From Gracilaria domingensis (Eukaryota > Rhodophyta > Florideophyceae > Gracilariales > Gracilariaceae), in contig VCMS01000101.1 of NCBI GenBank assembly GCA_022539475.1, positions 62,001 to 126,000 on the forward strand: a DNA stretch of 64,000 nucleotides, given 5' to 3'. The translations under genes were made by a program, and so were the position numbers. Below the pieces are notes generated by a model. It was given only the letters and a program-made list of their open reading frames with translations. It was not told where the DNA came from and made no database searches. Below, one piece after another: positions 50,727-61,256 of this stretch. The first letter of the stretch is position 1. Each line of letters opens with the position of its first letter.

Positions 50727-52319
50727 ATGGACCACGGCAGAGTGGCTCGCATTTTGCTACTTGTATTGTGTTTGATATGCGCTGCGACTGTTAGACCATG
50801 CCAAGCATCTGTTGTGAAGGACGTGGGCGGAAACGGGTCGTATTCCGTGTATCCCACTGCTCGACATTCCGAGGAACATTCAGAAGAAGCTTCAGAACAA
50901 GAAGAGGTACCACAGCCGTGGGAATTGATCAACGTGGCGTTCTACATCGACCACTCTGGGTGTGACATTCGAGAGCTGGAGAACAGCTTCACTGCCAGGT
51001 CGGTGCGTGCTGCTGAGCGTCGGAACGAATCGGACGACGACTACGACAGAAGCAATCGATGGGATGAGCGGCAACCGGAATGGGAGTCTCTCACCGAGCA
51101 GACGGCAAAGGAAAAGTGCTACATTTCGTCGCACATGGAGCGTGAAAAGTGCTGCACAGAGGTGGTGAAGCAAGGGAACGGGGCCGAAGGCGTTGTGGAC
51201 GAGGACGAGTTGGAAGAATGTATGGAGGAGGGTGGGGAGTACTTTGAGTGGCTGGAGGAAGGGACGATTCATCTGGACGAGGATGGGGAGCACTTTTTGG
51301 AGCGGGAGCTGAAGCTGCTGTCAAGGGTGGTGGACATACAGATGTCGCTTGATGGCGATGAGTACACAGAGGCGGTGGATGTTTCGGATGACGAGGTGGA
51401 AGAGGCAAAGGACAAGAAGGAGGCGAGGGAGAAAGTGAAGAAGGCAAAAAGCGAAGCAAAGAAGAAGCTCAAGGAAGCGAAGGAGAAGCAGAAGGAAGCC
51501 AAGCAGAAGCAGAAGGAAGCCAAGCAGAAGCAGAAGGAAGCCAAGCAGAAGCAGAAAGAAGCGAAGAAGGAGGAGAAGAAGGAACGCAAGGCACGCGGCG
51601 CGGAGAGGAGGCGCAAACAAGCGGCCAAAAAGCGCTACCGCGACTGGATGAAGCGGCGACGAGAAGAGCAGAAGCAAGCGGAAGCGCGCAAGCAGGACAA
51701 GAAGCACGGCGCGAAAGCCAGCAGCGGCAGCAAGCACGCCGCGCCGGGCGCGCGCGCGCTGCGGCGGTACGTGCTGCGCATGAAGAGCGCCGAGCTGGCG
51801 GCGCTGGCCGACGTGCCGCACGCGCTGCCCGCGGCGACGCGCGGCGACTACGGCGCGTTCCGCGCGGCGCTGCGGCGCTGCTACGACGCGCGGCTGATGG
51901 GCACCTTCTACCAGAAGGCGGAGCAGCGCTGGATGGCGTGCACCATGCTGCGCGCCAGCGGCGCGCGCGTCGGCTACTGCGCCGACCTGCGCGAGCTGGA
52001 CGCGCGCGACGAGCGGCTGCGCCGCGCGCCCGTGCACTGCTTCGAGGCGGGCCGCATGGCGCTGCTGCGCGCGGGCGGCGCGCACCGCGCCGCGCGCGCG
52101 GCGGCGGCGGCGGCGGCGGCGCGGCAGGCGGCCGCGGACGCGGCGACGACGGGCGCGGGCGGCGAGAACGGCGCCGTGTTCGTGGACCTGTTCAACTCGG
52201 CCGAGCACGACGTGTGCCTGCAAGCGGACCTGTCGTACACGTGCTACGCGCTGTGCTGCGACACCATGTACCAGGGCAGCCACTTCTGCCGCGACTCGGG
52301 CACCACGTGTCTGGGCTAG
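50727..52319 (+). CDS. Secreted acidic/coiled-coil protein with C-terminal Cys-rich domain
   Basis: The ATG at 50,727 (ACCATGG context) begins a signal peptide (VARILLLVLCLICAATV); an in-frame ATG at 50,643 would precede the leader and is rejected. The 530-residue chain has four parts: an acidic Ser/Glu/Asp region with paired Cys (KCYISSHMEREKCC); a strongly acidic stretch; a Lys/Glu/Gln coiled-coil-like rod made of KQKEAKQ-type seven-residue repeats (about 240-310); and a Cys-containing C-terminal domain (about 345-530) ending in CYALCCDTMYQGSHFC. Codon usage is ordinary up to about 51,720 and then switches to nearly exclusive G/C third positions for the C-terminal domain. I recognise no family. 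An extracellular structural role fits the layout. Confidence 0.7.
   Translation: MDHGRVARILLLVLCLICAATVRPCQASVVKDVGGNGSYSVYPTARHSEEHSEEASEQEEVPQPWELINVAFYIDHSGCDIRELENSFTARSVRAAERRNESDDDYDRSNRWDERQPEWESLTEQTAKEKCYISSHMEREKCCTEVVKQGNGAEGVVDEDELEECMEEGGEYFEWLEEGTIHLDEDGEHFLERELKLLSRVVDIQMSLDGDEYTEAVDVSDDEVEEAKDKKEAREKVKKAKSEAKKKLKEAKEKQKEAKQKQKEAKQKQKEAKQKQKEAKKEEKKERKARGAERRRKQAAKKRYRDWMKRRREEQKQAEARKQDKKHGAKASSGSKHAAPGARALRRYVLRMKSAELAALADVPHALPAATRGDYGAFRAALRRCYDARLMGTFYQKAEQRWMACTMLRASGARVGYCADLRELDARDERLRRAPVHCFEAGRMALLRAGGAHRAARAAAAAAAARQAAADAATTGAGGENGAVFVDLFNSAEHDVCLQADLSYTCYALCCDTMYQGSHFCRDSGTTCLG
51468..51565. repeat. 21-bp coding repeat (KQKEAKQ)
   Basis: A unit of AAGCAGAAGCAGAAGGAAGCC type repeats about four times with few changes, giving an alternating Lys/Gln/Glu/Ala helix. 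It is the third in-frame minisatellite among the genes of this window. Confidence 0.85.
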
Positions 52320-52383
52320 CCACGTGTGTGGGCTAGCCACGCGTCCACGCGCGCGCGCGCGCGCACGGAAAACCCTGCCAACC

Positions 52384-52389
52384 AATAAA
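52384..52389 (+). terminator. AATAAA polyadenylation signal
   Basis: A canonical AATAAA (within an AATAAATAATAATATAA stretch) lies 65 bases after the stop at 52,319 and before the cyclophilin promoter. It probably ends the upstream transcript. Confidence 0.6.
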
Positions 52390-52544
52390 TAATAATATAA
52401 CGGTGGAACGCTCCAGACCTTTCCGCGGCTGACGTCGCGCGCAGATCCGATCTGATCGCGCGCATCGCGTAGATAAAGCGCCGCCGCGTCCGTCCGCTTC
52501 CCGCCCGCGCGCGCCCGAGTCGCCGCGCACCCGCTCCGCACCCG

Positions 52545-52557
52545 CCCCCCCCCCCCC
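52545..52557. repeat. C13 tract in the cyclophilin 5' region
   Basis: A run of 13 C lies about 60 bases before the cyclophilin ATG, in what is probably promoter or 5' UTR, and continues in a C-rich stretch. The opposite strand would be a G-run. Confidence 0.8.
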
Positions 52558-52617
52558 GCCTTCTCCCGCACCCCCCGCCGCGCACACCCGCCCCGCTTTG
52601 CCCGATCTGCCCGCGCC

Positions 52618-53211
52618 ATGGCTGCCAACCCGAGGGTGTACTTCGACATGGAGGTCGGCGGCGCGCCGGCCGGCCGCATCGTCATGGAGCTGCGCGCCGA
52701 CGTGGTGCCGAAGACCGCCGAGAACTTTCGCGCGCTCTGCACCGGCGAGAAGGGCTTTGGCTACGCCGGCTCGACCTGTAAGTGACACAGCGCAGCCTTT
52801 CGCACCCGACACGCACTCTCTCTAACCCCCACCCAACCGCCACCCCCCCCCCCCCCCTTGCCTCGCGCCGCAGTCCACCGCGTGATCCCCAACTTCATGT
52901 GCCAGGGCGGTGACTTCACCAACCACAACGGCACGGGCGGCAAGTCCATCTACGGCTACAAGTTCAACGACGAGAACTTCACGCTCAAGCACTTGGGCGC
53001 CGGCACGCTGTCCATGGCCAACGCCGGGCCCAACACCAACGGCTCGCAGTTCTTCATCTGCACGGAGAAGACCTCGTGGCTGGACGGCAAGCACGTGGTG
53101 TTCGGCACGGTGGTCGGCGGCTTGGACGTGGTGAGGGCCATCGAGAAGGTTGGCAGCGGCTCGGGCGCCACGGCCAAGCCCGTCAAGATCGCCGCCTCCG
53201 GCCAGCTGTAA
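52618..53211 (+). CDS. Cyclophilin A-type peptidyl-prolyl isomerase (two exons)
   Basis: Exon 1 (52,618-52,777) and exon 2 (52,874-53,211) join in frame to 165 residues, the usual cytosolic cyclophilin length. The enzyme interconverts cis and trans prolyl bonds during folding. Sequence blocks are [55 protein letters not shown] (catalytic Arg plus Phe, Met, Gln), [20 protein letters not shown] (Asn and Phe), and [12 protein letters not shown], which carries the Trp and His that bind cyclosporin. All active-site residues are present. There is no leader or retention signal, so cytosolic location is expected. The intron interrupts the codon for the Phe of FHR. Third positions are G/C-saturated. 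The stop is TAA at 53,209. Confidence 0.97.
52778..52873 (+). other. 96-base spliceosomal intron in cyclophilin
   Basis: Donor GTAAGT is exact. CTAAC at 52,822-52,826 is a good branch site about 48 bases before the acceptor. A 15-base C run (52,843-52,857) forms an unusual polypyrimidine tract. The acceptor is CAG at 52,871-52,873. The intron is phase 1, after the first base of the Phe codon. Confidence 0.95.
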
Positions 53212-53381
53212 CTGCGCCGCTCGCGCGCGGCTTTGGCCAGTAAAAAAAAAAGAAAAGGGAACAAGCACAGCACGCTGGCTCGCTGCGTTTGCCGCGCAGT
53301 GTGATTGGCGCGAGCGCGCCGCCAACGGGTGCGTCTTTATTGCCGTATCCTGGTAAGGCTTGCTGTTGTTGTACAGATGCG

Positions 53382-53960
53382 CTAGCGCAGGCGCAGCCGC
53401 CGCTGCAGCCAGCGCCACGCCGCCGCCGGGGCGGCGCGCGCGCGCGACAGCGCGCGCAGGTGCGCGTTGTCGCAAAAGCCGTTGCCGCGCGGGCACATGC
53501 TCTGCAGGCACGGCCCCTCGCCGTCAATGTCCACCAGCACGCAGCACAAGTTGCAGCCCGACTCGCAGTCGCACGGCAGCGCGGCCACGCGCTCGGGCAC
53601 CAGCTCCAGCGGCGCCGCGTCGGGCGCGTCGTCCTCCGCCGCCAGCTGCAGGCACGACAGCAGCGCGCGCGACATGTGCGCCGCGAAGCGCGCGTGGTGG
53701 TAGCACGTCATGCGCACGCCGTCCACGTCGCGCACCTCGTGCGGGAAGCGCGCGCCGGCCTCGAACAGGCAGTCGGCCTGGTCGGCCGCCATGCCGAACG
53801 ACAGCGCGCTCTGCCGCGTGTGGTGCAGCATGGCGTCGCGGATCTGCGGCGACAGGCAGCCGGCCGCGCGCGCCGCCGCCAGCGCCAGCGCCAGCAGCAG
53901 CAGCAGCGGCGCGCGCGGCGCGCGCGGCGCGCGCGGGCGAACGGGGTGCAGGCGCGCCAT
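53382..53960 (-). CDS. Small secreted Cys-rich protein, unknown
   Basis: The minus-strand ATG at 53,960 opens 192 residues. An Arg/Pro start and hydrophobic LLLLLALALAAARAAG form a leader (about 19-33). The mature chain has about 14 Cys, including a CDCESGCNLCC cluster and CLQSMC, with a helical middle (IRDAMLHHTRQSALSF, FAAHMSRALLSCLQLA). There is no membrane segment after the leader. It is convergent with cyclophilin, 170 bases away. Codon usage is GC-saturated. I recognise no family. The Cys pattern differs from the repeated modules of the larger Cys-rich proteins, so it is probably a distinct secreted domain. Confidence 0.6.
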   Translation of the reverse strand: MARLHPVRPRAPRAPRAPLLLLLALALAAARAAGCLSPQIRDAMLHHTRQSALSFGMAADQADCLFEAGARFPHEVRDVDGVRMTCYHHARFAAHMSRALLSCLQLAAEDDAPDAAPLELVPERVAALPCDCESGCNLCCVLVDIDGEGPCLQSMCPRGNGFCDNAHLRALSRARAAPAAAWRWLQRRLRLR

Positions 53961-56900
53961 GTGCTGCTCTGTTCGTTGTGTTGCGCGCGCGAGCGGGGTC
54001 GGGTCGGCCGCGCTCGTCGTCGACGGCGCGCCCGCTGCCGGCCAAGCGCGCGCGCGCGCGGCGCCCCTTTTTTTGGGGCGCGCCGCGCGCGCAGATTCAC
54101 GCGCGCGCGCGCGCTGAGAAAACGGGCGCGTTGAGCAGACGTCGACGCGCCGTTGTCGGTGCGCTGGCAGGCAGCGGCTGTCGGCGCGCGCGCGCGGTGC
54201 TGTCGGCGGCTGTGTGCGCGTGTTGTTGCCGCCAGGGCACCGCTGCTACCGCCGCCGCAGGGGGAGCATTGCGCGCAGCGGCTGGCGGTTTCTACGACGG
54301 CGCGCGACAGAGTGCGCGCGACTTGGACATCTCATTACCGACGGTACGTGATCGACGCCATAGGCATATCTGCCCGTCTGCTGAGCGTCACAACTTACCG
54401 AAGGTACTGTTCTGTACCGTCGTGGATATATCGGCTCACAGCGCACGCTCCGCTTTGTTGCTTTGCTTCCGCCGTCGTTTGCCTTCTTTCGCGCCACACG
54501 TGGCCACGCCCGCACACCGCTGACACGCGTGCGACGCCCACGCGCTCGGCTCACCACTCGGCTCTCAGACATGCGCTCGGCTCACCCCTGTTTGCTCTTC
54601 ATTTACACCGTCATGCAGCGCGCTGCTTCCGTCCCCCGTCGTCGCCGCCCTCCACGACCAAAGCCATGAGGCGCCTTTTGCCCCTCCGCGAGTAACCTTC
54701 TAACACTAACGCTAACTTCACGGCCGCATCAAACACGAGAGCGCCCGCTGTCCGTGCTCGGTACTGCCAACGGCAATATTACGCTACCCTGCGTAATGTG
54801 ATGTTTGATATCACGTGCGCGCCGCGCGATACGCGCGCAGCGCTTGTTACCGGCAGTATGATACAGAGCTGCCGCAACGGCGGTGTCTCAGACACAGACT
54901 GTGTTCTCCAATTTGTCCCCTTCAAAGCATGTGTTCGTTCAATAGCGTTCTGATGTTTGCTTTAATAAAAACATCTCACCACATTGGCAATCTTGCTTTC
55001 ATTCAAACTAGCTTTCATTCATTTCTTTTTTTAATTTCAATTGCTTGTTTGTTTACACGTCACAAAAACTCTCAAATAGGCCAACATATTCCCCACTTTC
55101 ATTCCATTCAAACTTCACCCTTACATCTCACGTCGGACAACATCAACACACATCCAACTTCAAACATTCTCACCTGTTCATATCCCGCACACAACTATAT
55201 CACTTCTCGACGCAGTTTGAGAACTTGTCCACTCCATCTTCGAATCGTTATGGACGCATCCGGCCACCACTAGTACAACTTCTTTGCGACGCTTCGCTCT
55301 CGTAAGTTAAAAACTCGGTTCCAGTTTTCCCAGCTGTTCTAACTTCTGCTGTTTCCCGGCGGTATATCCAGTCCGCGAAAACACCAAGCATAAAAAAATA
55401 GCATATCTCTGTCCCTATTTTCTTCTCGAAACTTTCCTAGCATCACAGTAACAGACCTCACCCTGTAAAAGATTGGCTGTGAACACACTCCAAATTGAAT
55501 CTCACACGCGCCGGTAGTGTCATTAACACTCCAATAGCGCCCAAAGCTCTCGCAAATTAATGGCAAAAACGAAAAGTGCCATGCCATACTAACAGCCAAA
55601 TAAACCAAGTAAATAAAATTACTTGAAGGCTTTACATATCATAAAGCTGTTCTGCTTATGCCAACAGCTTTGTTTCATAATTTCCATCACCCGATATCGC
55701 TTAAAACGGTTAAATACAAAGTTACAAGCAGAACGAAATCCTACAATTATTGCATAATCCCATCCCCGTTTTGTCATTCCAAAATCCAACACATACCTCC
55801 ACCTGAACTGCATGTTACAGAGGCGTCAAAGGTAAAATTCAAAAACCATTAAGTCCACCAACGCCCAAAATAAAAAATAAATAAAAAACGCTATTTCTCT
55901 CACTTGCTGTTATAAACAATTACAAGACGTGTCACCAACGTCAGCGTTTTGACTTCCACTTTACATTTCCCGAATTTAGCAGAAAGTTTTTGTCAAAACT
56001 CATCGTAGATTTGAAACTAAACAAAAGATTTATTATTGACCTCTTTATATAAAAAACAAATTGAATTAGTTCTATCTTCAGTTGGAAAAATGAAATCAAT
56101 TCTAAGCTCTAGCCACTTTGAGAAAAAGAGAAATTTAATTTGTACCGCTTTGATGGTCCTGCAAAGTTCTGGAACGAGTTGCAGAGCATGATACGTCTTT
56201 CTATCTACTTTGCCAGGAATCAACACAATGTTGATGCTCAGCGAAGAGACACAGGTCTTTAAGCTGTTCACAGAAACGGTGAGCGAAGAGAAACGACGCG
56301 GGCACTCCGACACAGGTCGGTTGCGGCAGTGTAGTTTACTGTTGCGAGACAAAGTTTCTACCAGAGAAGTCGAAAAGACGATTAGCGTCGACAAGACAAG
56401 TAAAAAGCAAAACACAATCATAATCTAGACAAGTGTATCAATTCGATATATCCAATTGATACAAACGTGTTGCGCAGAATTAGCGCAGTGTATCGAACAC
56501 TCAAACTGTGACAACGACTTCAGCACTAAGATAAGTCCGAGTTTTGACATACTTCTGAGAATAAATATGACTCACTAATGGTTTATCAGGTAGTTTCGTT
56601 TTCTCATGTGTTAAATGTTTTGGTTATTTTCGGACGTCATTTTGGTGGAAAACAACGTTGATATTTCCGAACCCTATGCAACAATCCCTCGTACCAAAAA
56701 CAAGATTACTATATAAAAACCCACTTCGACCTATACTTTTCCAAATAAATATATAAAATATACCCAAAAAGCATCCCATGATATAAAAAGACGAACAAAA
56801 ACTGGTGGTAGCTCTATGAAAATCAACAATCAAAAAACAAACAACCGGCAATATTACATTTCATATAAATTTCAAAACAAACTTAATCTTTGAACGTCGA

Positions 56901-58399
56901 GTCAAAAGCATACACATTTCTTAACATGTGTCCCGGCAAAAGCTACTAACAAAAAAAATTTTAAATGCGAATCCAAGCCAGCTTATTGCTAAAAACATCA
57001 CGCCAGATCCTAAAAAGCACCGCATCGACGGTGTACCGTTTAGTAAAGATCGTCGTTTTCCAATAGATCTAAAAACTGAAACAATTTGCGATTTAAAGCT
57101 GTGAAAAAGGTAACTACATATACAAGTATTTTTGATACACACTACGTCATTTATGTTTACGCCTAGGGTACTTTAGCCGGTACTTGGTTTGCTGCTGAGT
57201 AGAGCCAAACTATGACACAACGTGGAAGAACAAAACATGTTAGAAAGTAAGAAAGAGCTTAATGCGGTTAAAACGTGCATGATGGCACTGCCTGTTATGG
57301 TCCATATACTTAACGCCAGATACAAACTGGTAGAGATGTAATAAAATGCTCACAAGCGAGCAACCAACCACGAAGACATCCGGTATCTTTTTTCTTGGAA
57401 CACAACCAACAAAGAAAGCGTCTTTGGAATAGCAAAACGAGCCATGTGTAACACCGGGACAAATCCGTACCGACGAAGTGTACAGAGTTAAACAAACGGA
57501 TTATTTGGTTTAAGTGTATAAAATAAATCTTTGTAGATGATATGTAACACAAATTTGGGAAAGATGGGGAAAGGAAAAAGATACCCACGCAAATATAGAT
57601 AAATTAAAAAAAAGGGACTATGGTACAGCATATAGCCAATAGTTCTCTGTGGAAGGTACAAACGTGAAAAAAGCAATGATCCCGACACAAACTTGGGTTT
57701 CTAAAGAAATGCAGTGGAAGTAGCCGAACCGTTGCAACAAAGAGTTTCTCCGACAAGAAGATATATACCGCCGCAGACGAAAAAGTCTGATGCCAAGATT
57801 CTTAACTAAGATCAACGTGGTTAAGGAACTTTACTGGGCGCTGATGTGCAAACCCCAAGAGAGAGATGTAGAGCAAACCTATTTCGGATGTACTTGCAGT
57901 AATAATCTTCATATAGAGTGATGCTCCAAAGCATGGGGCTGCAAGTAATATGGGATGCAACACCTCTGGAGAAGGACCGTTGGTGGGTGGATGAGTTGTT
58001 GCCGTGCACCCAAATAAAGGTTACGGACACGTGTGGGTGTTAATGAGTGGACTCCAGTGAGTGCAAATTAGCAGTTTTAATTAGTCAATTGTGCCACACC
58101 CTGACAGTGGGTCTGTGCACGTATGCCACCCGCACCGGGTGTGCACCTCTTTAATTAATTAAGATAATTCATTCTAGTGCCTGCTTAGGTCGATTCGCCA
58201 GCTGCCGCACCTCTTACAATAAACCTCAACCAAATCTCGCTTCGAGAACTGCCACTCAAAAGTAGGAACACTTGACACGCATCTCGAGTGCGAGCTCTGG
58301 GCACTACTCTCCTTCGCAATGTACTAGATAACCCAGAGGCTCCCCTCAAGAAATTTAAGTGTGCATATTATTCTTTGGACGCTTCAAGATCTCTGCATA
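53961..58399. other. GC-island edge then AT-rich DNA, no supported gene
   Basis: GC-rich sequence (with a GC dinucleotide run near 54,100-54,115) grades to AT-rich DNA after about 54,300. Frames up to about 150 codons occur (for example 54,815-55,273) with no recognisable motif. From 55,300 to 58,030 all frames are short. Much of this is probably decayed repeat. Confidence 0.4.
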
Positions 58400-58880
58400 C
58401 CCAGTGTGGGTTGACCATTTTGTGTACTTATCACTCTTGACTGCACGACAGATATTTGCCCAAGTATTGGGTTTTTCTCTAGTTTTTACTTTTTTTCTCC
58501 GGTGTTTCGGGCCTGTTGCCTGCTTGCGCACGTCCCTTGACTCCCTTTCTTGGGATCGCTTTTCCCCGTTTTTTTTTCGGGCTACGCCTTCTCTTGCAAT
58601 CAACAGCCCACTTTTTGGAGTATCATCGCCGATTCTTCCCATTTCTTTCTGGGTTTTCCCCGTCGTTTCGGCTTCTCCATCTCACTCTGTAGGTTCTACC
58701 TCAGCCTACTACTAGCTTTACACCCAGATCCTCGGTGGCTACAGGTGCTCTACAGCCGAGCTTCCATCCCCTTCTGGGAGCAGGATCTTGAACGTCCTGT
58801 GTGTGTGTTACAGGTCACCGAGTTTTGCACAACACGAGAGAAAGAAACGAAGGTGCTCGGAGCCTTCCCTTTAGTAGGTT
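58400..58880 (+). repeat. LTR-like repeat copy, plus orientation
   Basis: This is a pyrimidine-rich block with TTTGCCCAAGTATTGGGTTTT near the start and TTACACCCAGATC, AGGTGCTCTACAGCCGAGC and CTTCTGGGAGCAGGA near the end, in the same order as the 14,500-14,900 copy. No retroelement coding sequence adjoins it. Confidence 0.5.
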
Positions 58881-59340
58881 AGCAACAGAAATAGAGTCCC
58901 TTACGGGGAGATACACGAGCCGGGCGTAAACCGGGATCTACCTGCACGATAAACCTGTGAGGGTGTAAGATGGCCGAGAAGTCGGGTGGAGATCAACGTG
59001 AGCGTATGTGTATCCTTCTGATGAGGTGAACCAAACCATGAAAGTGGTGAAGACAACGACATTGAGTCGGAAGTCCACAGACCACTGAAAAGTGGGCAAT
59101 AAACCCGAGAAAAGTGGACAAAAGCGAACCAGAAAAAGGGAAAAAAGAAAACGAAACAACCTGAAGAAAGAGAAATAGTGGAGGAGCCACGAGAGACCAG
59201 AATGGAAGACGGAAACCCTATACAGTGGTGAGAATACACGACAGTGTGTAATAATACCTGAAATAACCACGACGAAGTCGGTGACGCTCCTGTTGGACAG
59301 GGTTGTTAAACTAACCATGCACGACGCGGCCAACTCTCAA
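58881..59340 (-). repeat. LTR-like repeat copy, minus orientation
   Basis: On the minus strand this block shows the same texture and end module (CTTACACCCTCACAGG, GCTCGTGTATCTCCCCGTAAG, GGGACTC). It abuts the plus-oriented copy, giving an inverted pair of about 940 bases with the shared module ends facing each other at the centre. The two arms are diverged, not identical. Confidence 0.45.
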
Positions 59341-60596
59341 AGAGGTGCGGGAACACGCGGAGGCGGTGCAGTCTAGAGCCAAGAATGATCGTTCAACCCT
59401 TGTTGGGGAGTTTACGGGGCGGCGAAGGCCGAATGCCGAGCCACTATATACTGTAGTATACTCCCTGCAATAGGTGCGAAGCTATCTAAATAAATATCTA
59501 AATTACCAGCAATGCTGTAACAACTCGCGTTCAACCGTGCCACACGTATAAGACAAGCCGGCAATGGTGTGCCACATACTGCAACTGTGCTCAACCTCCA
59601 CTGCACTGAAGGTACCATCGACTTAGATGCGAAAGCGAGTATATACCGCGAATGCGTTGCACTGCAGGCGCGACGGCGCTAACGCCGGCGGGCCAAATAG
59701 TGCGCTCCCCAAAATTAATAAATAGTATTAACTAAAACCTCTACCATGTGTAGCAAACGCCCACGTATAGTGGTCAACCCCCCACCAGCTTGACTGTGTC
59801 TCACGTTTCCGAACCATCTGGATTACATCTAGTGATTATTACTAGTCATATACTGGTGTGTACCAGGCAAACCCTTGAACGGGAATTAAAACTAAGTCCG
59901 ACCAGGATCCTCATATATGAGAGTTGCACTACAAAAGGCAAGGTTGTGGTAGATCAAGACGCCATGAGACGTCTTTGACACCTTTTATAAAGAGTTCTGA
60001 ACCCTTCTAATGAGCTCAGAACTGCATAAACAGACTATGCTTACTAAATGGACTCAGTAGTACTCCTCCATATAGAATACTAATGCCAAACCCAGTACAG
60101 TGCGACATCATTAACCAGTTCAGTACACTTGGCATTGCTTCCGGGCAATGCACGAATGCCAAGTGACGATGTTCTTCTGACTGTACTTACAATGGGTCAC
60201 TACACCCACATTCTGTAGTGGAAGATATAAAGCAGATTTAATAATAATTAAAACTTGCAGAACTCCCACTTTACATTATTGATGGTAAACAGAACTTCGA
60301 AAAGTACTGTAACACGTTGAAGCCTTGATTTATTGCCTCTAGACGCAAATACGTTTTTAAAATCGCATCGATATATCTTTCAACAAAATAATGTGGGACG
60401 TTTTGAACAACAAAAGTACCTTATAGTCATTTTTGAGCACCACTACACTCACACATTGATGGATTGCTGAGATCGAGACCATTCTCATGGTCAGATTTGT
60501 AGATTGAATAGACAGCGAGCGCCAACATGGAACAGCAAACATCACAGAGTGGTTATACTGAACAAAAAACTGAAAGCGGCTTTGTTTCGGCATTAC
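59341..60596. other. No supported gene
   Basis: AT-rich, short frames. Contains an 11-base inverted repeat CACTTGGCATT / AATGCCAAGTG at 60,126-60,136 and 60,155-60,165 with an 18-base loop that can itself pair (CATTGC and GCAATG). Confidence 0.4.
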
Positions 60597-61256
60597 ATGC
60601 AAAACACAATTTCCGTTGCGTACTATCTTAGCAGTAGTATGGGTTGCGGTGGCTTTCAGACTTACTACGACCCCTCAGAGATAAGCGTCCCTCACGTTCC
60701 AGACAGAGTGGTTCCCGTTGCCCCTTCTCACTTCGATGATGAACTAGACGCATCTCGTTTAATCAAAAACCAGTCAATCCAAGCCTCCGTTGTCCCTTCA
60801 ACTCAACCCGAGCAAACAGAAGACGTTTCCACCGCTCCAAACAATGTTCCTGAACATGTGCGTTCTCACTATGACACTCATATTTGCGAACACGGATATT
60901 GCAAGCAAGTTGCTGTGCTGCGGCTTACTGCGGGCTTTGGTCACATGAACCTCGCACAACGAGTGTCCTACGTTCGCGCAAGGCTTCTTGCTTTGTCATC
61001 TTCGAAAAAAATGCTTAACGAATTGGTCACACCAACCAGTGCTTTGAGAAGAAAACGAAAACGAGATGATAGTGAAGCTTTGAGGCACCGCAGGCAAACA
61101 GTATTTGCTTTACGAGGGAAAAGTATTTGTGTAAGAACCTTCGCTACAGTAACGCAACTTTCGCCTAAAACGATCCAAAGCCATGTAGAAGAGACTAGCG
61201 CAGACCCGTTTCCCATGTCTAATGAACGAACTAATCCTTCCTGCCCGACGATGTGA
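60597..61256 (+). pseudogene. Transposon-associated Cys/His domain protein, probable fragment
   Basis: From the ATG at 60,597 the frame encodes 219 residues (205 from the ATG at 60,639, MGCGG). Residues in the second half follow a plan I associate with an N-terminal domain common in transposon-derived eukaryotic proteins: HICEHGYCKQ, then NLAQRVSYVRARLLALSSSK, a basic RRKRKRDD linker, then RQTVFALRGKSICVRTFATV and LSPKTIQSHVEET. In those proteins an F-x-x-x-G-x-x-V-C-x-x-x-F motif is followed by a helix-turn-helix-like segment and then a DDE/integrase-like core. Here the frame stops at 61,256 with no core, so it is likely a truncated copy. The assignment is from memory of the pattern and needs a profile search. 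Confidence 0.45.

Noticed and set aside
53360-54523. 387-codon plus-strand ORF after cyclophilin
   Set aside because: Antisense shadow of the small secreted Cys-rich gene in GC-rich DNA.
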